NCBI RefSeq assembly: GCF_026410195.1
Contig: NZ_JAPMLM010000058.1
Coordinates: 248,001 to 312,000, forward strand
From: Xanthomarina sp. F2636L
GTDB lineage: Bacteria; Bacteroidota; Bacteroidia; Flavobacteriales; Flavobacteriaceae
DNA length: 64,000 bases
Reading direction: 5' to 3'
Shown: one piece after another, positions 61,802 through 64,000 of the stretch
How positions within the stretch are numbered: position 1 is the stretch's first letter
Layout: each line of letters starts with the position of its first letter
Notes under the pieces: model-generated
Told to the model about the DNA's origin: nothing
Databases searched by the model: none
The model's input: only the letters and a program-made list of their open reading frames with translations
Program-made: the position numbers and the translations under genes

Positions 61802-61832
61802 TTGTAATATATAAATAAAATTCTTATTTTTG
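61802..61832 (+). promoter_or_regulatory. Promoter of the rpsF-rpsR-rplI operon
   Basis: TTG (61802-61804), 20 bp, TATTTTTG (61825-61832), a full -7 match, followed by a leader of about 25 nt. Confidence 0.65.
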
Positions 61833-61863
61833 CACCCATTTTTAACAATAAATATAATTTAAT

Positions 61864-62202
61864 ATGAATCATTACGAAACTGTTTTCATCTTAAATCCCG
61901 TTTTATCTGAAACTCAGATAAAGGAAACAGTACAGAAATACGAAGATTTTCTAGTTTCTCGTGGAGCAAAGATGGTATCTAAAGAAGATTGGGGGCTTAA
62001 AAAATTAGCTTACCCTATTCAAAACAAAAAAAGTGGATTTTACCACTTATTCGAGTACACAGTAGATGGAGAAGTTATCAATCCATTAGAAGTAGAGTTT
62101 AGACGTGACGAGCGTTTTATGCGTTACTTAACTGTTACTTTAGACAAACATGCTATATCTTGGGCAGAGAGAAGAAGAGAGAAACTTAAACAAAAAGCGT
62201 AA
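61864..62202 (+). CDS. rpsF: 30S ribosomal protein S6
   Basis: Protein of 112 residues. [22 protein letters not shown] opens the S6 ferredoxin-like fold, and [23 protein letters not shown] and [18 protein letters not shown] follow. First gene of the S6-S18-L9 operon, with rpsR 2 bp downstream. Confidence 0.98.
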   Translation: MNHYETVFILNPVLSETQIKETVQKYEDFLVSRGAKMVSKEDWGLKKLAYPIQNKKSGFYHLFEYTVDGEVINPLEVEFRRDERFMRYLTVTLDKHAISWAERRREKLKQKA

Positions 62203-62204
62203 TT

Positions 62205-62501
62205 ATGTCATCTATAGAACAACAAGCAAAAGGAAAAAAGGACGGAGAAATTAGATATTTAACGCCTTTAAATATTGAAACTAACAAGAATAAAAAGTAC
62301 TGTCGTTTCAAAAAATCTGGAATCAAATATGTAGATTATAAAGATGCAGATTGGTTATTAGGTTTTGTAAACGAACAAGGTAAAATTTTACCAAGACGTT
62401 TAACAGGTACATCTTTAAAATATCAAAGAAAAGTGTCAGTTGCTGTAAAAAGAGCTCGTCATTTAGCATTAATGCCTTATGTGGCAGATTTATTAAAATA
62501 A
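62205..62501 (+). CDS. rpsR: 30S ribosomal protein S18
   Basis: Protein of 98 residues with the S18 core [52 protein letters not shown]. The N-terminal extension of about 20 residues is common in this phylum. It binds next to S6 on the 30S platform, matching the gene order. Confidence 0.98.
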   Translation: MSSIEQQAKGKKDGEIRYLTPLNIETNKNKKYCRFKKSGIKYVDYKDADWLLGFVNEQGKILPRRLTGTSLKYQRKVSVAVKRARHLALMPYVADLLK

Positions 62502-62514
62502 AATACTCATAACA

Positions 62515-62976
62515 ATGGAACTTATATTAAAACAAGACGTTGAAAATTTAGGATTTAAAGACGATGTTGTAACGGTTAAGAACGGTTATGGTAGAAACTT
62601 TTTAATTCCACAAAAGCAAGCTATTTTAGCTACTGCATCTGCAAAGAAAGTATTAGCTGAAAATGTAAAACAACGTGCTTACAAAGACAAGAAAGTAATT
62701 GAAGATGCTAATAAAGTTGCTGAAGCAATTAAAGCATTAGAAATTAAAATACCAGCTAAAGCTACTGAAGGTGCTTCTGCAGGTGATAAATTATTTGGTT
62801 CTATTACCAAAGCCGATTTAATGGAAGCTTTTTCAAAAGCAGGACATGATATCGATAAAAAATACATCAGTATTACAGGTGGAAATATCAAACGTTTAGG
62901 TCAGTACGATGCTGTAATTCGTTTACACAGAGAAGTAACTTTCGAAATCCCTTTTGAAGTTATTGCTCAATCTTAA
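62515..62976 (+). CDS. rplI: 50S ribosomal protein L9
   Basis: Protein of 153 residues. The N-terminal L9 domain is MELILKQDVENLGFKDDVVTVKNGYGRNFLIPQKQA, a long connecting helix follows, and the C-terminal domain has DKLFGSITKADLMEAF. Last gene of the operon before a strong terminator. Confidence 0.98.
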   Translation: MELILKQDVENLGFKDDVVTVKNGYGRNFLIPQKQAILATASAKKVLAENVKQRAYKDKKVIEDANKVAEAIKALEIKIPAKATEGASAGDKLFGSITKADLMEAFSKAGHDIDKKYISITGGNIKRLGQYDAVIRLHREVTFEIPFEVIAQS

Positions 62977-63003
62977 ATTTTAGCATTTCTGCATTATAAA
63001 ACA

Positions 63004-63036
63004 AAACCGTTTAGAGCATTCTAGACGGTTTTTTTA
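63004..63036 (+). terminator. Terminator after rplI
   Basis: AACCGTTTAGA - loop - TCTAGACGGTT with one G-T pair, followed by TTTTT. Confidence 0.92.
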
Positions 63037-63063
63037 ATTAAAAATTTCTAAGAACCTCTAAAT

Positions 63064-63948
63064 ATGCGTTTCACTTTCTTATGGGCTTTCTTGCTTATTC
63101 TGTCTTGTAAAGACAAGCCAAACCCAACTATAGACTTAGGTAAAGAGACTATTAAATCGTCTTCTTTAATAGAAGCTTTTCAATATCAACCAAATGCATC
63201 TCCTTTAATAAGTGTGCATCGTGGAGGTGTAGGCTTGGCTAATTATCCAGAAAATTGTTTAGAAACCATAGCTTATATTAACGATAGTATTCAAGCTGTT
63301 TTTGAAATTGATATCGCTAAAACAAAAGATAATATCTTGGTTTTAATGCACGATAATACCTTAGAACGAACAACTACCGGAACAGATAAGTTAACAAACT
63401 ATAGTTTTGAAGAGCTACAAAACTTTAATTTGGTGGACGACTTTGGAAATGAAACAAATTACAAGATTCCAAAACTTCTAGATGTTTTGGCTTGGGCAAA
63501 ACAGAATCAAGCCATTTTAACAATCGACATTAAAAAAAGTGTAGATGTTTCAGAAGTTATAGAAGCTATTAGAGAGCAAGCTGCCGAAGATATTTCAATA
63601 ATTATTACGTATGATGTGGCCCAACTTAAAAAAGCCTATCAATTAGCTCCAGATTTATTGATGTCTGTATCTGCAAGAAACCAACAAGAATTAGATTGGT
63701 TGTTAGACACTAAAATCCCATTAGAGAATATGTTGGCCTTTACAGGAACCAAACTATCAGATACCATGTTGTTTAACAACATTCATAAGCTTGGTATAAA
63801 AACCATGTTAGGAACACTTGGAAACTTAGACAAACAAGCAGAAACCAAAGGAGATTCTCTTTATATGAGATGGCACAACATGGGAATTGATATCTTTGCA
63901 ACCGATAGACCTTTTCAAGCTGCAACAGCCCTAAAAATCAACAAATAA
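63064..63948 (+). CDS. Glycerophosphodiester phosphodiesterase-family lipoprotein
   Basis: Protein of 294 residues with lipobox LILSC (Cys15). The GDPD TIM barrel shows SVHRGGVGLANYPENCLETI (catalytic His and Arg), EIDIAKTKDNILVLMHDNTLERTTTG (catalytic Glu/Asp and His) and, near the end, TDRPFQAATALK. It releases glycerol phosphate from glycerophosphodiesters outside the cytoplasm. Alternatively, it acts on other phosphodiesters; the family is broad. Confidence 0.92.
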   Translation: MRFTFLWAFLLILSCKDKPNPTIDLGKETIKSSSLIEAFQYQPNASPLISVHRGGVGLANYPENCLETIAYINDSIQAVFEIDIAKTKDNILVLMHDNTLERTTTGTDKLTNYSFEELQNFNLVDDFGNETNYKIPKLLDVLAWAKQNQAILTIDIKKSVDVSEVIEAIREQAAEDISIIITYDVAQLKKAYQLAPDLLMSVSARNQQELDWLLDTKIPLENMLAFTGTKLSDTMLFNNIHKLGIKTMLGTLGNLDKQAETKGDSLYMRWHNMGIDIFATDRPFQAATALKINK

Positions 63949-63976
63949 AACTTTAATTAAAATAGATTTATTACCA

Positions 63977-64000
63977 ATGAAGTACGCTAGATTAACAAAA
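63977..64000 (+). CDS. Partial CDS, N-terminus of a DUF6495-like protein
   Basis: An ATG opens the residues MKYARLTK at the right edge of the window. This is the start of a conserved Flavobacteriaceae protein (DUF6495) often found after rplI. Only eight codons are visible, so the call rests on memory of that start and position. Confidence 0.45.

Noticed and set aside
1-64000. CRISPR arrays, insertion sequences, prophage, tRNA and rRNA genes
   Set aside because: No regularly spaced repeats, transposase motifs, phage structural genes or tRNA cloverleaf patterns were recognised on either strand.

Overview
The window looks like a chromosomal stretch of a marine or aquatic member of the Flavobacteriaceae (phylum Bacteroidota). 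It is strongly AT-rich. Its promoters follow the Bacteroidota pattern TTTG - about 19 to 21 bp - TAnnTTTG. It encodes families typical of the group: a type IX secretion sorting domain, DUF3276/PUR, DUF4252, VF530, SusC-like plug/barrel receptors, and many lipoproteins with the Cys near the end of a short signal peptide. No rRNA or tRNA gene, CRISPR array, IS element or phage was seen. Most genes are core or housekeeping.

Layout. Positions 1-2.9 kb hold the most accessory-looking part: a 503-residue stand-alone reverse transcriptase on the minus strand, a noncoding stretch of about 470 bp upstream of it with a 52-nt near-perfect inverted repeat, and a divergent gene of unknown function built from two copies of a YodC/DUF2158-like module. 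This has the layout of an antiviral reverse transcriptase (DRT/UG type) with its own noncoding RNA and is the best candidate for an undescribed system. Positions 2.9-10.2 kb form a vitamin B12 acquisition locus. BtuD-, BtuC- and BtuF-like genes point left. A cobalamin riboswitch with its own promoter controls a BtuB-like receptor and a BtuG-like beta-propeller lipoprotein to the right. A PP-loop ATPase follows.

Positions 10-21 kb carry an S41 peptidase lipoprotein, an ECF sigma / anti-sigma / two DUF4252 operon, purB, a haem-binding protein, a glycosyltransferase, a thioredoxin-like protein, CsaA, a bile-acid:sodium symporter family protein and an acyltransferase. Positions 21-28.5 kb carry a PUR-domain protein, an MsbA-like exporter, leucine dehydrogenase, nusB, a DUF1573 lipoprotein and yajC. 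Positions 28.5-40.3 kb include a siderophore-type TonB receptor and a porin / FMN-binding / membrane-protein cluster. Both have the same promoter-operator architecture, with TCTAAAT repeats 4 bp upstream of the -33 box, and are probably co-regulated, perhaps by metal. Between them lie pepT, pyrD, a secreted M43 peptidase, a LysE exporter with no normal start codon, and HMG-CoA lyase.

Positions 40.3-53 kb include guaB, a fatty acid hydroxylase, a zinc-site-less sirtuin, a three-repeat CHRD lipoprotein, trmH, and two DEAD-box helicases with Ser/Arg-rich tails, one of them behind a long structured leader. Positions 53-64 kb hold a TPR lipoprotein, a ribosome hibernation factor, rlmH, nadC, a YihY membrane protein, priA, a LytTR response regulator, the rpsF-rpsR-rplI ribosomal operon, a GDPD lipoprotein and the first codons of a DUF6495-like gene. 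Function calls come from reading motifs by eye; no database or folding program was run.
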